In this document: one piece after another, positions 22,501 to 33,874 of the stretch
Position numbering within the stretch: position 1 is the first letter of the stretch
Layout: every line of letters begins with the position of its first letter
From: Xiphydria camelus
Lineage: Eukaryota; Arthropoda; Insecta; Hymenoptera; Xiphydriidae
DNA: 64,000 nucleotides
Assembly: GCA_963678675.1 (NCBI GenBank)
Contig: OY783192.1
Coordinates: forward strand, 6,892,001-6,956,000
Direction: 5' to 3'
The notes under the pieces: model-generated
The model's input: the letters and a program-made list of their open reading frames with translations, nothing else
Databases searched by the model: none
Told to the model about the DNA's origin: nothing
Translations under genes and position numbers: made by a program

Positions 22501-23810
22501 AGGCATTCAAGCGCATAATTTTATACATAAAAAAATCACCAAGCTATAAAAATAATTGCAGGACTATTGAATTTCTTAATGAAACATTGAATATTATACC
22601 TTATCGAAACAAAGGAAATAAGAAATATGAAATTCGACGTAGTTTTTGAGAAATCGTAGAAAATTGGTTTTAGGGGTTCAAGTTTAGGGGTGATTTTTAC
22701 CCCTTAAATGATCGAATTAGCACGTACAAAAAATACGTGTCTAATGTTTTTTGATATACTACAACATATCGCAAAATGAAAAAAATCGGTGAGGTACACC
22801 TCGAGTACTTTCCTTGTCAGTGATAGGCTAAGCTTATTATTGGAGCTTTACCCTGTCGCATTTCGAACTTTGATTTAATCAGTACGACAATTCTTAGGCG
22901 ATTGCACGGTTTCATACGTGACGCACGATATGAACGAGGATATGTATGTACAGAATTGCAGCGCGCAGCGAGACTGCTGTGCGTAATTATAGCAATTCGA
23001 ATTCGGCACAGATTATACGTGCTCGCGGTATCGACTGTCGACATATGCCACTATATTAACACGATGATTGAAGTATGGTTCTGGTGCGTATAAATCGATT
23101 CCTACCGGCTCAGAACAAATCATCGTAAAACTGATATAGCCGATACAGAGCTATTGGTGAAAGTACTCCGCGTAGCAGACCTTCACGAGTACGTATAAGT
23201 AGCTACAACTATATATGGCACAGAGGATAACTATTACCCGTTTTTAAATAGTCCCTCGTGTAACTATGCGCATGTATATGTATATATTCCCAGCGGTATA
23301 TCGCTTTCAGGAAAGTCCGAACGTAGGGAAATCCATGGTATTCTCCTGCGACTTTGATCTCTTATTCGATAACTGCGCGTGAAGAAGGAGGGCGGAGAGA
23401 ATCCTCTTTTCACGATGGTCAAGACTCGAAAGAGCATCGTACCCTGTACAGCTTCCGTTGTCGACTGGCTGGAAATAGTCGCGGCACGCCCGATCGAGAT
23501 TGTCAAAGGCACGCTCTCCGCCGGGAATATCGCTCGATTGGCGTAAATGCCAATATCGACATTCTCCGGTAAATATAGTACAGTGGTGCACACACCGGTG
23601 TAGGTTGCCGCGAAGGACTGCGACCTGGAATAACTGTTATATTAGGTGTACAACTTTGCTTCCGCCGTTTTAAGATGACTTCAACGGTAAGTAGTAGCCG
23701 AAATAAATAGATCATAGACGTCATGCAATAAACTTGGGCATCTGTCAACGTAACCCCATAGAAACATTAGTCGATTTATGTCTGCATCATAAAGTTATTC
23801 TCGATTGAAA
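22501..23810. other. no gene recognised
   Basis: AT-rich to about 22800. Words such as AGGGGTTCAAGTTTAGGGG and TTTTTACCCCTT near 22670-22710 suggest an old dispersed repeat, but no second copy is in the window. 23260-23750 has overlapping frames on both strands, none recognised. Confidence 0.4.
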
Positions 23811-24141
23811 ATGTACGTTTACGAGTCAAATTCTCGCCATTTGCGGGAGGTTTTTATTTTCTGCTTCAATATGAAGAAATTCGATGAAGCTCATCGAATC
23901 TCTCAAATACTTATGGTGAGGCCGCTATTAGTGAAAAAACGTGTCGTGAGTGGATTTTCACGTCGAAGACCGGCATAGCGGTGGAAGAGAGGAGGTTTTC
24001 GAAGATGCAGAATTGGAGGCATTACTTGATGAAGACTCGTGTCAAAGTCAAGAAGAATTGGCACGATCATTGGGGGTGACTTAACAAGCAATTTCAAAAG
24101 GCCTCAAAGACATGGGAATGATTCAGAAGCAAGGAAATTGG
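23811..24141 (+). pseudogene. mariner-family transposase, N-terminal fragment, broken
   Basis: Translation from the ATG at 23811 gives HLREVFIFCFNMKK. A change of frame at about 23912 gives YGEAAISEKTCREW, and a further change with a small deletion by 23968 gives DRHSGGREEVFEDAELEALL and then QEELARSLGVT. An in-frame TAA (24082-24084) precedes QAISKGLKDMGMIQKQGNW. These are the two helix-turn-helix segments of the DNA-binding half of a mariner transposase. Known family members run to about 345 residues; here only the first third remains, and the catalytic D,D(34)D part is absent. No terminal repeats were found nearby. It is a dead relic, possibly the remains of a once autonomous element. Confidence 0.85.
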
Positions 24142-25091
24142 GAAAAGCCTCGAATTTCGGGGAAAAAACGGCGGAAGCAAAATTGTACACTTAATATATT
24201 TCATAGGTAAGGCCACACGCACGAGCGCACGTACACCGACGCGTCTATCGGGTGGAATAAATAATAGCTTCGTTCGTGCTCTCGAGTTTCCGCCGCGATT
24301 CCGATCTAATTTTTCAATTACCCCAGAAGGCACGGTGACTCTGTTTCCATGCCACGCGGGAAAATCCATAAAGGACGAGCGCAGGAAATAACGCTTCACG
24401 TGATGCGGGCAGCTGGTTGCAGCGTGAGACGATATCGTCCGAATTCTACGCGAAGGTCTTCGCGAGATCCCACGAATATCGCTCATTGCGAATCGCGTGA
24501 AGCCGTCGGAAGCTGCAGTAGCTGGAGTCGCAGGTGGGCGATGACGACTCGTGCGTTATCTTTCGAGAATCGACCGTGTACCAAAAAGGCGGTACGTATA
24601 AAGACTTCCTTGTTATCCTTTCTTAGCCGCTCCTTATGAAATTAACCGCGTTGATGGATCGTGAGAAAGAAGTCGCCTCGAAAGACCGTAACTACTGAAT
24701 TCTTTATTTCTCCTGCAACAACTCCGATATGGACCGGAAATACGCGCGTTTTTTTTGGAGAATTGTCACAGAAAATAGTAACGATAATCAATTCTTTGAG
24801 CTATCTAATCAATGCACGAATAATTAAATGCAATTAATCATGAAATTCCTTGATGTAAAAAGTCAATCTTATAAAGGGTATTCACGCACAGGCTCCAGGA
24901 GAGTGTGGAGTCCATTTCGAATTTGCCGCATACACGAACCAATTAGCAGCTCGGTTAGCCTTTCATGTTTTTACTGCGACCCTCCATTAATTGAAGTCCA
25001 AACTACATAAATCACTGTTGGTTCGCATATAAGGCAAACTCGAAAAAGGCTCTAACCACTTTCGGAACCTGGGCATGAATGAACACCCTCT
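24142..25091. other. no gene recognised
   Basis: Mixed composition; a 130-codon minus frame (24094-24486) and a 96-codon plus frame (24349-24639) overlap each other and match nothing known to me. Confidence 0.4.
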
Positions 25092-25830
25092 CACTGAGAG
25101 AAAATAATACTAGAGTTTAATACCTATTTTTTTTTTTACTATTTCGATAGGTTGCCAGGGGTCATAATCCAGATTAATAGTAAACTGTAATAGTAATATT
25201 AATCATGATTTCCTAGTAAAAATTACGATATTTGGAAAGTATTTCGCAAAAGTAAAATTTACTATTTTGAGTTTACTGGTTTCATATAGTAATATTGATT
25301 ACTTATTTATGGTAGTATGTACTACATGTTTACAACGACATGTTTATAATTTACTATTAAATGGGTTCTTATTGTTATAATTATTGCATAATTCCCAATA
25401 GTAGATCCAACTACTTAACAGTAGTTACGGCTACTAAATAAGTAGTCATAATAGAGTATTAAAAAATGGTTTTCTCTCTATAAATACTACCATTTTTACC
25501 CAGCGAGATAGTTAATTCAACCCTCATCTTTTCTCTCAATCTACGTAACCTCTAAGTTCATAGCCAAAATAACTTATTTCAGTGATAAATTTTAACTCTA
25601 ACTAAAAGTGATTTCAACTATTTCAAATTAGTAAGATAGTTTACTATTAAAATTGGATCTTATTACTATAATTATTGTATTGACCTCAATAGTATAATAC
25701 ATACAACTATTTAATACTTATGAATTACCAAGATACCATACCAAGATATAATATAAAAGTGATTCCTTTAACTATGACAATGTTTACCCAGAAATATAGG
25801 TTAATTTTACCCTCACTTTTTCTCCCAGTG
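25092..25830. mobile_element. CACTGAG-type element with duplicated right half
   Basis: The left end is CACTGAGAGAAAATAATACT and the right end is CTTTTTCTCCCAGTG, followed by TA. An internal copy of the right part (TAGTTAATTCAACCCTCATC then TTTTCTCTCAAT, near 25506-25540) and of TTACTATTAAA through ATAATTATTG (25349 and 25633) shows a partial tandem duplication with a period near 285-290 bases. Non-coding. The left flank lacks the usual TA. Confidence 0.6.
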
Positions 25831-26075
25831 TACGATGCGAGTACAAATATCTTACGGGAAGAGGAACGACGCGATGGTCCGGTAAACGAATCTGTTTGTT
25901 CGATCGACTCACCTGAAATCAGAAAGAAACATAAATTGGTCAGTCGGCTGTATACTATCGACGGATTTTATAAAGAGAGTTGAAAACGATTGTTAGATGT
26001 GGATTGATGCTTGGAATTCGATGAAATTGCGCGGGCGGATCGTATCGATAAGTAACAATGAGTGCTTCTCCCAGC

Positions 26076-26120
26076 AACATAGGTTAATTTTACCCTCGCC
26101 TTTTCTCTCAGTCCTGTGTA
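26076..26120. repeat. solo right terminus of the 25.1 kb element type
   Basis: ACATAGGTTAATTTTACCCT then CGCCTTTTCTCTCAGT matches the right end at 25793-25830 closely, but no left end lies between them. It sits about 283 bases from that terminus, continuing the spacing seen inside the element. Confidence 0.7.
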
Positions 26121-27736
26121 TAACATCTTGCGCACTATATAATTCAAATATGGTCATCTTGGTTATGGTCATCTTAATGCGAACCAAATAGGTATATATC
26201 ATGGCATTTCCTCACAATGGAATTATAGGTACATTTGACTACGCGTTTATGTAGTTATTATTGACTACTGATAAAGCCTTCGTATATATGTATATAGAGA
26301 GAAACTATCTATAAATCTGCGTACTAATATTCTGTATACGGTGATATACACCCCTAGCGGATGCTTCTGCCTGTTGACATATATCCTCATCCTTCCTGCT
26401 GTTTTGCTAGCAGTGGTCGCTTTTGCTTGTTAAATTGTCCGTTCGAGATTCTAGCGTTGCAAGCAATTTGAAAAAGAAGTTTTGTGATGTCTCGTAGTCC
26501 TACAAAGTTTTTCGAAAGTCTGCAGTGTATTCGTTGGTTACGTAACGTCAGATTACACGTGACGTCTTTCGACAGAGTGACCAGGGGGCTCCGATACAGA
26601 TACATTATTAAAAGTTCCTCGTGCCGGAGACAGGAGGGCGACTAACCCTGTTTTCAAAAGTAATACGAGGGTGCGAGAGGGACTTGGGTCTCGCATATCC
26701 GCGCAGTACTACGCCGTATACGACCATCCTCGTCTCACTCTCACCCGCTTTCTCCCTCTCTAGACCCACGGGGAATAAATAATCAATCGATGTTTCTCTC
26801 AAGTTTAGGTGGTCCAGGTTGAATTTAATCGTAACTCTTGAAACTTTTATATTCTCATCCCGGGGAATGAGGGTTAACAAGAAAAAACCACCCCACGTCG
26901 CACGCGGGTTTATTATACCGACGCAAATAAATCTGCAGCTAAATTGACGAGGTCATTGGCTCTTTAATTAAACTTTTTCGCGTCGTTCGATATCGGATGC
27001 AAATGCGTTTCCGAAGTAGATCTACTAAACATTCGGCTACTTAGTAAACAACTTCGAGTACGAATATCGGACACCCTCGCCCCTGCTTCTGTCACTCAAA
27101 AAAAAAATCCGCTTTCAGCGTTTTCGTGTAAACACTTTCCTTCTCGCGAATTCGAAGTAGCTACGCATACTACTGCGCGTTGATCATTCACTGGAGCTTT
27201 TATCGAAGAATGGAAATTGGGAGAAAGGACGAGAGTGACCCTCTCCTTCTCTTTCGCGACGGAATATCAATGACAAAGTTTCGTAAACGATCCTACCGGC
27301 TAAGTCGTTATTTATGCACGGTCAATAAAAACTTTTTCTTCCTACCCCGTTCTCACGGCGACTCTATAGCATCACCTCCTCCTCGTCCCGCGTATCATCG
27401 CCGAGGGTGTGCGAGAGAGGCTCGGACTTTATCAAGATTACTTCGCAGTGTAAGTTTTAACGACGATTCTCGAATGCACGAATGGAGCTGGGCCCGACCA
27501 ATTACACTCGGCTAATTATACTCGTTCACCGTTTTATGTTTACACTCGAATGGCGGGCGCGCATAAAAAAATTTACTCCCGTACTTAGCGACTGACATTA
27601 ACCATTGGCGGTGATATAACTGCCGTCGAAGGCGAGACTCTAGAAATGCTACGGTTGCAAGTCGAACTATTGTCGCATTAATGTCAAAGCGCGGTACGAT
27701 GCGAAAGGTAAAATGATGCAATTACTATAGGCTAGA
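26121..27736. other. no gene recognised
   Basis: Mixed AT-rich and CpG-rich sequence. Short frames at 26608-26880 (minus) and 27180-27515 (plus) are unassigned. Confidence 0.4.
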
Positions 27737-27738
27737 TA

Positions 27739-27975
27739 AACTGAGAAAAAAACTGGTTAAAATGGCAAAACGCATCTGGTTAAACAAGCTTAATTATTTT
27801 AATCAAAATACTGATGAGTTGAATCAAATTTTAGTTATTCTAATTACATGTTTAGTTATTCGAACCAATAAATGGCCAGTTTAACCAAACAGACTGAGGA
27901 TCCATATATCACCAAACGACTTGGTGATCGTCTGCAGGATTTTGATTAAATTGACTAAGTAATTTTTATCAGAGT
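27739..27975. mobile_element. CACTGAG-type MITE, sub-family A (copy 2)
   Basis: Begins TA then AACTGAGAAAAAAACTGG and ends TTTTTATCAGAGT then TA (27976-27977). Internal words shared with copies 1, 3 and 4 include GGCAAAACGCATCTGGTTAA, TTTAGTTATTC, GGATCCATAT and TTGATTAAATTGA. 237 bp, non-coding. Confidence 0.8.
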
Positions 27976-30203
27976 TATGAGTGCTTTCCCTCGAGTCTGG
28001 AAAATACGTGTGATAGTTCAGCATATTTATATAGAAACGCGATTAAATATAGATGTATCGTTGTCTAGCCCGAACTGTTTATTTTCTTAATACGACATAA
28101 TAAAACGAGTGGGTGGCGAAGCTCAACAGAGGACTATAAGTACCTAAAAGCTTTGCGTTAATGTAACACGCAACTCTTTCTGTATTGTGGAAACGACTCG
28201 ACAACTTTTTCGCTGAAAAACAGTTAAGAGTTTCTCGCCGACGGACTGGGAGCGAAGTTTAAGAGACGCGTATTAAAAATGCATGGGACAACTATCTACC
28301 GTCAGTCACTTTATAGCTCGTCTCCCGTGAAACGTGTCGGAGTGGTATTATAACCGCTCGGACCTTCATATGCATTTCCGTGCCCGCGAATCGGATTTCG
28401 TGGATTTGCCACGTTCTTTTATATATGCGAGACTCCATTTGTGTCAAGAGCGACGTCGAAGGGCGAGTGTGTCCTATATGGAATTAAACTGATGCTCGCC
28501 CTTGGCTTTGAGTCATGTACAGTCTCTCTCTCTCTCTCTCTTTCTCTCTCTCAACCTTTAAGAAACCGCCGCAGTACGAACAGCGTCGGACTTCTCCTAA
28601 TCCCGTAATTGATCTGACAACGTAGCGAAACGCGCAAACTTGTACCCCGTGCCCTTTCGAAATTCACCCCTTCCGCCGCGCGAAACTGCGGTAAGACGCA
28701 ACAGCGAAACTGGCACACGCGAGCATACCTATGCGATCCTATTTCGCTCTTGTACGTCGGGGACTAGTTCGAAGGTCGAACTCGCAGAGTTCGTTCAGCT
28801 CGGAGCGGTAGGCGAACTCTCGGTAAACCGAGTAGCCTCGCTACCGTTGCCTATGTTTCGCCCTGTCAGAGGGAGCTTATCGGTTATTACGCTTAATCAG
28901 ACAGTTACGATAATTTACGTGGGGCGGATGGTGGCGGGCGAGGGTGGCACGGCATCGGCGACGGTGGCGCCGACGGCGGGTGACGTCCCCAAGTCCGGGG
29001 ATTTCCTCGGGGTTCAAGGGTAGGGGACTGCACACCAGGTGTTGCGACAGTTACTTTTAAAGGGGTTATTTCGAAGGTTACTACCAGCCAGCCTCCCGCA
29101 CTTCCTCGTTCTCCTCTCGCTCCCACACTTCACTTCGCTCGCACCCCGGCGAGAAATTACGAGGCGATTTTGCGAGCAACCCCGTCTCAAGCTCCATGCC
29201 CACCACCACCACTACCACCACCGTCGTCACCCACCCACCCACCACCAACACCAGCAGCAGCATCGCCGATGCCAACCGTCCTCTCAACCCCGGGCCACCC
29301 GTCGGACTTTCGTTCACCTTCGGCCGCCGGGCGCCAAGCGTTTGTTAACGAGCGACGCTTGTTGTGCAAATTAACGGGGTCAGAGTCTCCGCGATCGGGT
29401 TTAACCAGCGACGTCGATAAATTTTTCGAGAGCGCGGAGGACACGTCGATAAGGTTTATCCGCGCTTTTGGTAATAAGGTATAATTTCGCGAAGTGTTAT
29501 ACGTCGCCCGTCAATCGTCCGACTGCTCGGTAATGCTTCGATCGATCCGGAAGAAATTACAGTCGCGTACGCGACGTTTCGGATAATAGGTTATTAGGGT
29601 GCTTCGATAAATATGAGCTGGACTTACGACCCGGCGATAATTGAGGGAAGGGGCGAGCGAGACGTACAAAATGGAACAGCGTTTTCTTCCGGACGTTCCG
29701 AATTACCGCAGAAATTACCCCCGTTGCTTTAGAATTCTTTCCCGCGTATCTTCGTGATTACTGATGGCGCGCGACGATGACGAAGATACCGTGAGATGAG
29801 TTGGCCAGTCTATAGACATCTATATATATAGTACGCGTTCCGGGGTGCGGGTGGGGTTCACAGAGGGAAAAAAGAGATATAAGTAACGCTTCTTTCTCGG
29901 CTGAACTAACAACTTCGCTTATGCGCCTACTCGGAACCCCGTACGGTCACATGCACTATGCGCGCGAGATGTTTTTCTTTCAGCTAAGGCCTCCGACCCC
30001 GGCCGCTTCTCGGACAGCCACCGCTCTTCCGCTCTATTCAGGGCGACTGTCCTGAAAGATTTAGAACCGTGTAACGAGAAAGTACCGGCTCACGGTGTTA
30101 CGTCTTTATTTGTTTTTAACGGACGTGCATCAAGAGGCACCCGAGAGTACCGGTAACCGGTCGATGATGAAATTGCACTTCGGACTCCGCTGATCGTTAA
30201 TTA
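27976..30203. other. CpG-rich block, no gene recognised
   Basis: 28500-29500 is CpG-rich and opens several overlapping frames (28640-29023 plus, 29039-29374 plus, 29170-29484 plus, and minus-strand partners). One has a proline-rich run caused by a CCACC/CACCA tract at about 29198-29265. No recognisable domain or splice chain was found. Confidence 0.45.
28522..28552. repeat. (TC)n microsatellite
   Basis: A TC run with one TTTC interruption. Confidence 0.85.
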
Positions 30204-31096
30204 TGGGAGACTGGGGCTAGTCGTCGCAAATTTACTTCTGGATTTTTTTTCAGAGTCTATTATGCATTAAATAAAAAACTATATAGAGTAACTTATACCT
30301 TCATATGTTACGAACGATATTTGCAAGGCAAAAGTAGAAAAACATATGTATGTTTAGAACTATGGTTTGTTTTATCGTATTTGGAAAAATTCGGCAAGTT
30401 GTCATAGTGCATAGAGCAAGTTTTCGCTAGTGCAATAAGTTTAATTTGAGGTCTACTGGCTGTAAGCTCTCCGCCAGTGATCTTTTTAAACAATTTCTCT
30501 AAAGCTTCACAATGAATATTAAATTTCCGAGCAACTTCTCTGATGGAAGCTGAAGGAACTCTATTTAACTGCGCGTACAGAAGCGATCATAATATTTGGG
30601 TTGGAAGCTTTTCGGTTAGTTTGTTTTTTATATGTTCTGATCATGTGTAATGTAAATAATAGTTTCTCACCATATGCTAATTGCCAGAGCAAGTCTTCAT
30701 AGTGCAACAACTCTTGCCTCGTCAACGATGCGGCAAATAACCCCAATCGACAGTTTCTGGTTTATTTTGTATTACTTTCTTAATTAAAAACAAAATCCCT
30801 AATATATCAACATGAGCATATACCCACATCATAAGCTATTATCATCACATGCATATTTTCATTACTTTGAAGTTCACGATGCGGTAGAATCATAAAATAT
30901 TTGCTAACATAAAAATGTACTCTGGATGTTAAGTTTCATAATTACTAGACTGTGCAGTGCATTTCCATCAATTACCTTCAAGCTTAGAAGTGATAGGTGG
31001 AACCACTTTAAGAAGCAGCATGTATTTATTTAGCACGTTAAAGTTTTTTAGTTTTCGAGATTTATAGCAATTGTGACAACTGGCCTCGGTCTCCCC
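30204..31096. mobile_element. TA-flanked element carrying a pogo/psq-like fragment
   Basis: The left end TGGGAGACTGGGGCTAGTCG and the right end AACTGGCCTCGGTCTCCCC are inverted with a few mismatches, and both abut TA (30202-30203 and 31097-31098). The interior holds a broken minus-strand frame with a psq-type DNA-binding start. A TA target site plus this domain fits the pogo branch of Tc1/mariner; that assignment is an inference. The related ends at 44696-45323 and 49775 suggest a local family beginning GGGGAGA. Confidence 0.7.
30308..30644 (-). pseudogene. pogo/CENP-B-type transposase N-terminus, frameshifted
   Basis: On the minus strand an ATG at 30644-30642 opens MIRTYKKQTNRKASNPNIM and continues to ASVRAVK before a stop at 30561. 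The reading continues in another frame as NRVPSASIREVARKFNIH then CEALEKLFKKITGGEL. The pattern of a basic start with RTYKKxTxR, then an alpha-helical stretch, then SIREVARKF, is that of the psq helix-turn-helix found at the N-terminus of pogo, Tigger and Jerky-like transposases. It lies inside inverted ends at 30204-31096. The catalytic core is absent, so it cannot be active. A domesticated psq gene is unlikely given the frameshift. Confidence 0.6.
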
Positions 31097-31098
31097 TA

Positions 31099-32290
31099 CG
31101 CTTTGACTGTCGTATGTTTAATATTGTGTTCCATCAATCGAGAAGTAAATGTAAACTTGATCGAGTATTGTACCGTATCTGGCCATTTTTATGTAATTGC
31201 TGTATTCACCTATTATACAAAGGAAATTATGTTTCAAAAAATATTTAGCAAATACAATTAAATAATGAATGATTAAATACGGTCAGCCTTATAATTCAGT
31301 CGAGTCAGTATAGAGTTACAGTAGATACGGATAATTTATAATCGAGTTAACAAGTTGGACGTCGGAATAAATGATAATTTAATTGAAATGACCGAATCGT
31401 ATAAAGTTCGCTCGTATTTAATTCCTGTTTAGTTCAATTTGCCAAATATTTTTTTTATATTTGATCGAGACTCCGATTTAATTAGGATCATTCACCGGCA
31501 GCTTCTCGATCGTACCACGGTACTTCGTCTATTTCGCGCCGCTCTCGGTCTGGATTTACCTCCCTCGATATTTGTACGCGCAACGTAGGAACGGACTATG
31601 GATCTGGAACGGTTCGACGCATGCGCGATGATCTGATCATTAATTTTCAAGCTTCCAGTGGAATTTATTTTTCGTGCCACCCTGAATTCGGTGGTAATTG
31701 GGAATAAATCACGCCCCGGATCTCACTCTGTATTCGTTGCATCATTAGCGGACATTATGTCCGGCGTGTCGGGTGACAGGTTGAACGCAGAGGATTGTCC
31801 GGCTTACCTACGGATATACGAATACGCAGGGCGGGCGTACGTCGCCCTATTCACGCGATGACCACGCAGGGTCGTCGCTTCGACTTTAAATCCACCACCC
31901 CGGCGTCGGATCGTAAAGCCTTAAGTTATGGTCTCCGTCGCACGACACGGTATAAAAGCGATCTTTCTCGATGATCGCGAGCTTATTTGGGATGGGGTCG
32001 TTGTCTACGATCATTACTCACTTTTTTTTATCTTATCGCGGTAGACGCGAGCACCTACTTCGATAACGTATTTTAATAGAGAAAATTAAATGGTTTCTTG
32101 CAGGGTGGATTTATTTTTTCTACTAGAATGATAATAATTAGAGAAAGATAATTAAAATAACAATTGTGACTATGGCAATAACGATGACCGCGATAGCCCA
32201 AATGTTTGGATTGATGATCATAGTATTGTACATGTTTCTAATTTGGTGACTACTTAATAGATGGCAAAGGAAAAAATGTCAAAGATTCGA
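31099..32290. other. no gene recognised
   Basis: AT-rich to 31480, then mixed sequence. Nothing beyond short frames. Confidence 0.4.
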
Positions 32291-32292
32291 TA

Positions 32293-32528
32293 CACGGAGG
32301 GAAGAGTACATTAATTATTGTTATTCTAGATAGCAGATTTGACATTTTGAGGAAAGTATTGCGTTATTGCTTTACTGTATGACAATAATTGACATACGTT
32401 TAGTGAAGTTCACTAGATGTATGTCAATTGTTGTCATACAATAAAGCAATGAACGCAATACTTTCCCCAAAATGTCAAATCTATTATCTAAATAATATTC
32501 CAGTGATTAATATACACTTCTCCCTGTG
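32293..32528. mobile_element. near-perfect fold-back MITE with CACGGAGGG ends
   Basis: The two arms pair over almost the whole 236 bp, from CACGGAGGGAAGAG at the left to CTTCTCCCTGTG at the right, meeting near TTAGTGAAGTTCACTAGA at the apex. The arms include TTTGACATTTTGAGGAAAGT with its inverse and ATGACAATAATTGACATA with its inverse. TA flanks both ends (32291-32292 and 32529-32530). If transcribed it would form one long hairpin. Confidence 0.9.
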
Positions 32529-32530
32529 TA

Positions 32531-33243
32531 TCGCCGGGTCAATGTTATGGAAGTACATATAGGTACACCGTAAATTCTTGCATTATTGGCAGACTGCGCT
32601 TAGGCACTCATGATAATAATCAAACGAGTCACCAAAAAAGATCTTGATAATTTTCCTCGAGCTCATCACGTGGCAATTCATCATTGAAATTTGTGAACAT
32701 CTAGAATCTTCTGGAGGGTCCATTTTCACGATGGTCCTCAACGTATATACTGCATGCAGTTATATATGTCGCCCCATGTTCCTTCTTCTTCTAATTTCGA
32801 GATATTTCGTCGACCGTCTCGACGTATCTTCAACCTTTGTGACGCGTCTCGTGCGGTATTCATGAATATCCAAAAAGGGATGACGCTCGCGTATGTTTTC
32901 CAGTTTATTGTCATCCGTGATTCTTGAGGGATTCATGGGATGCCCGACGGGGGGTCAGACCCCACAACACGTTCAAAGATTCCGACCGTGGACCCCACCG
33001 CGTAGCAGGTACCCCGCGGATCAGTCGACCATGGTGCCCCTACCGACGCGTTATAACGAGCGCTTCTAAAGATCCTTTAATTTTCTCAAGTTCTTTTCTC
33101 TCGATCTCTTCTCGTGGATTTTCAAACACGTGTTCTTTGACAAAGGAAACTGAAGTGAAGAAGAGTGACCAATTGCCCTCTGGTCAGCGTGATTGACAGT
33201 ACGAAGTAGGAGTCAATTTTGAAGCCTACATTCCATTCTACAT
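32531..33243. other. no gene recognised
   Basis: Ordinary mixed sequence; frames at 32644-32865 and 32924-33196 are unassigned. Confidence 0.4.
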
Positions 33244-33874
33244 CCCGTGTAGAAATTATAGTTAGGGATGGCCTTAGTTAAGAAGAGGCTCCTTGAAGGC
33301 TGAACTGGGACTTCCCTAATAAGGGCTTCCTCACTATTACCTTAGTAGGGCCCTGTCAGGGCTTCCTAAGGTTTCCTTAATTTTAAACTGCTGTAAGGCT
33401 GCGCCCAAATTTGTGACATTTAACCGTGACAAGGTTCAGTGACCGTGTCAGCAACGCGTGTCAGTACCGAGATCGTCCACATTTAGCGTAATAAGTCTTG
33501 TCACGATGCCACGCAGCCCTGTCCGATACAATGTCACGCACAAGTGTGGGCGCACCTTTACTGACACGGTCACGGAGACATGTCACAAATGTGGACGCAG
33601 CCTAAGGCTCGAGTAAGGCCAACTTGTAAGGGCGTCTTCAGGGTTTGACAAGGATGCTCTGTTAAGAAATAAGCAGGCTTTGATAATGAAAACTTAGCAG
33701 GGCTTCTTTATTATTAGACTTTAAGCTACACACAATTAACGCCTCATTGAGGCATTTTAATCGGGGCCCGAAGGGCTTTGTGCACCAAACGTTACACTTC
33801 CTCATTAGGGCCCCATTATAAAAAGGCCAAATAATCAAGCCTTTATTACAGCCCTGAGACGATTTTTACACGGG
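33244..33874. mobile_element. element with CCCGTGTAGAAAT ends, hosting a nested MITE
   Basis: CCCGTGTAGAAAT at the left is inverted as ATTTTTACACGGG at the right. The body contains many GGGCTTCC and AAGGC words. A TAA-flanked MITE (33397-33602) is inserted in it, so the host is the older element. The element at 40674-40937 has similar ends (CCCGAGTAGAAAT). No target duplication is clear. Confidence 0.65.
33397..33602. mobile_element. Harbinger-like MITE, GGCTGCG family, nested
   Basis: GGCTGCGCCCAAATTTGTGA then CAT at the left is inverted as ATGTCACAAATGTGGACGCA then GCC at the right, with TAA flanking both ends (33394-33396 and 33603-33605). GTGACCGTGTCAG and CTGACACGGTCAC form inner inverted words. 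206 bp, non-coding. The TAA duplication suggests the PIF/Harbinger group. Confidence 0.85.

Noticed and set aside
29039..29374. Frame with histidine-rich run
   Set aside because: The run is produced by a CAC/CCA simple tract; alternative frames give proline or valine runs and no domain.
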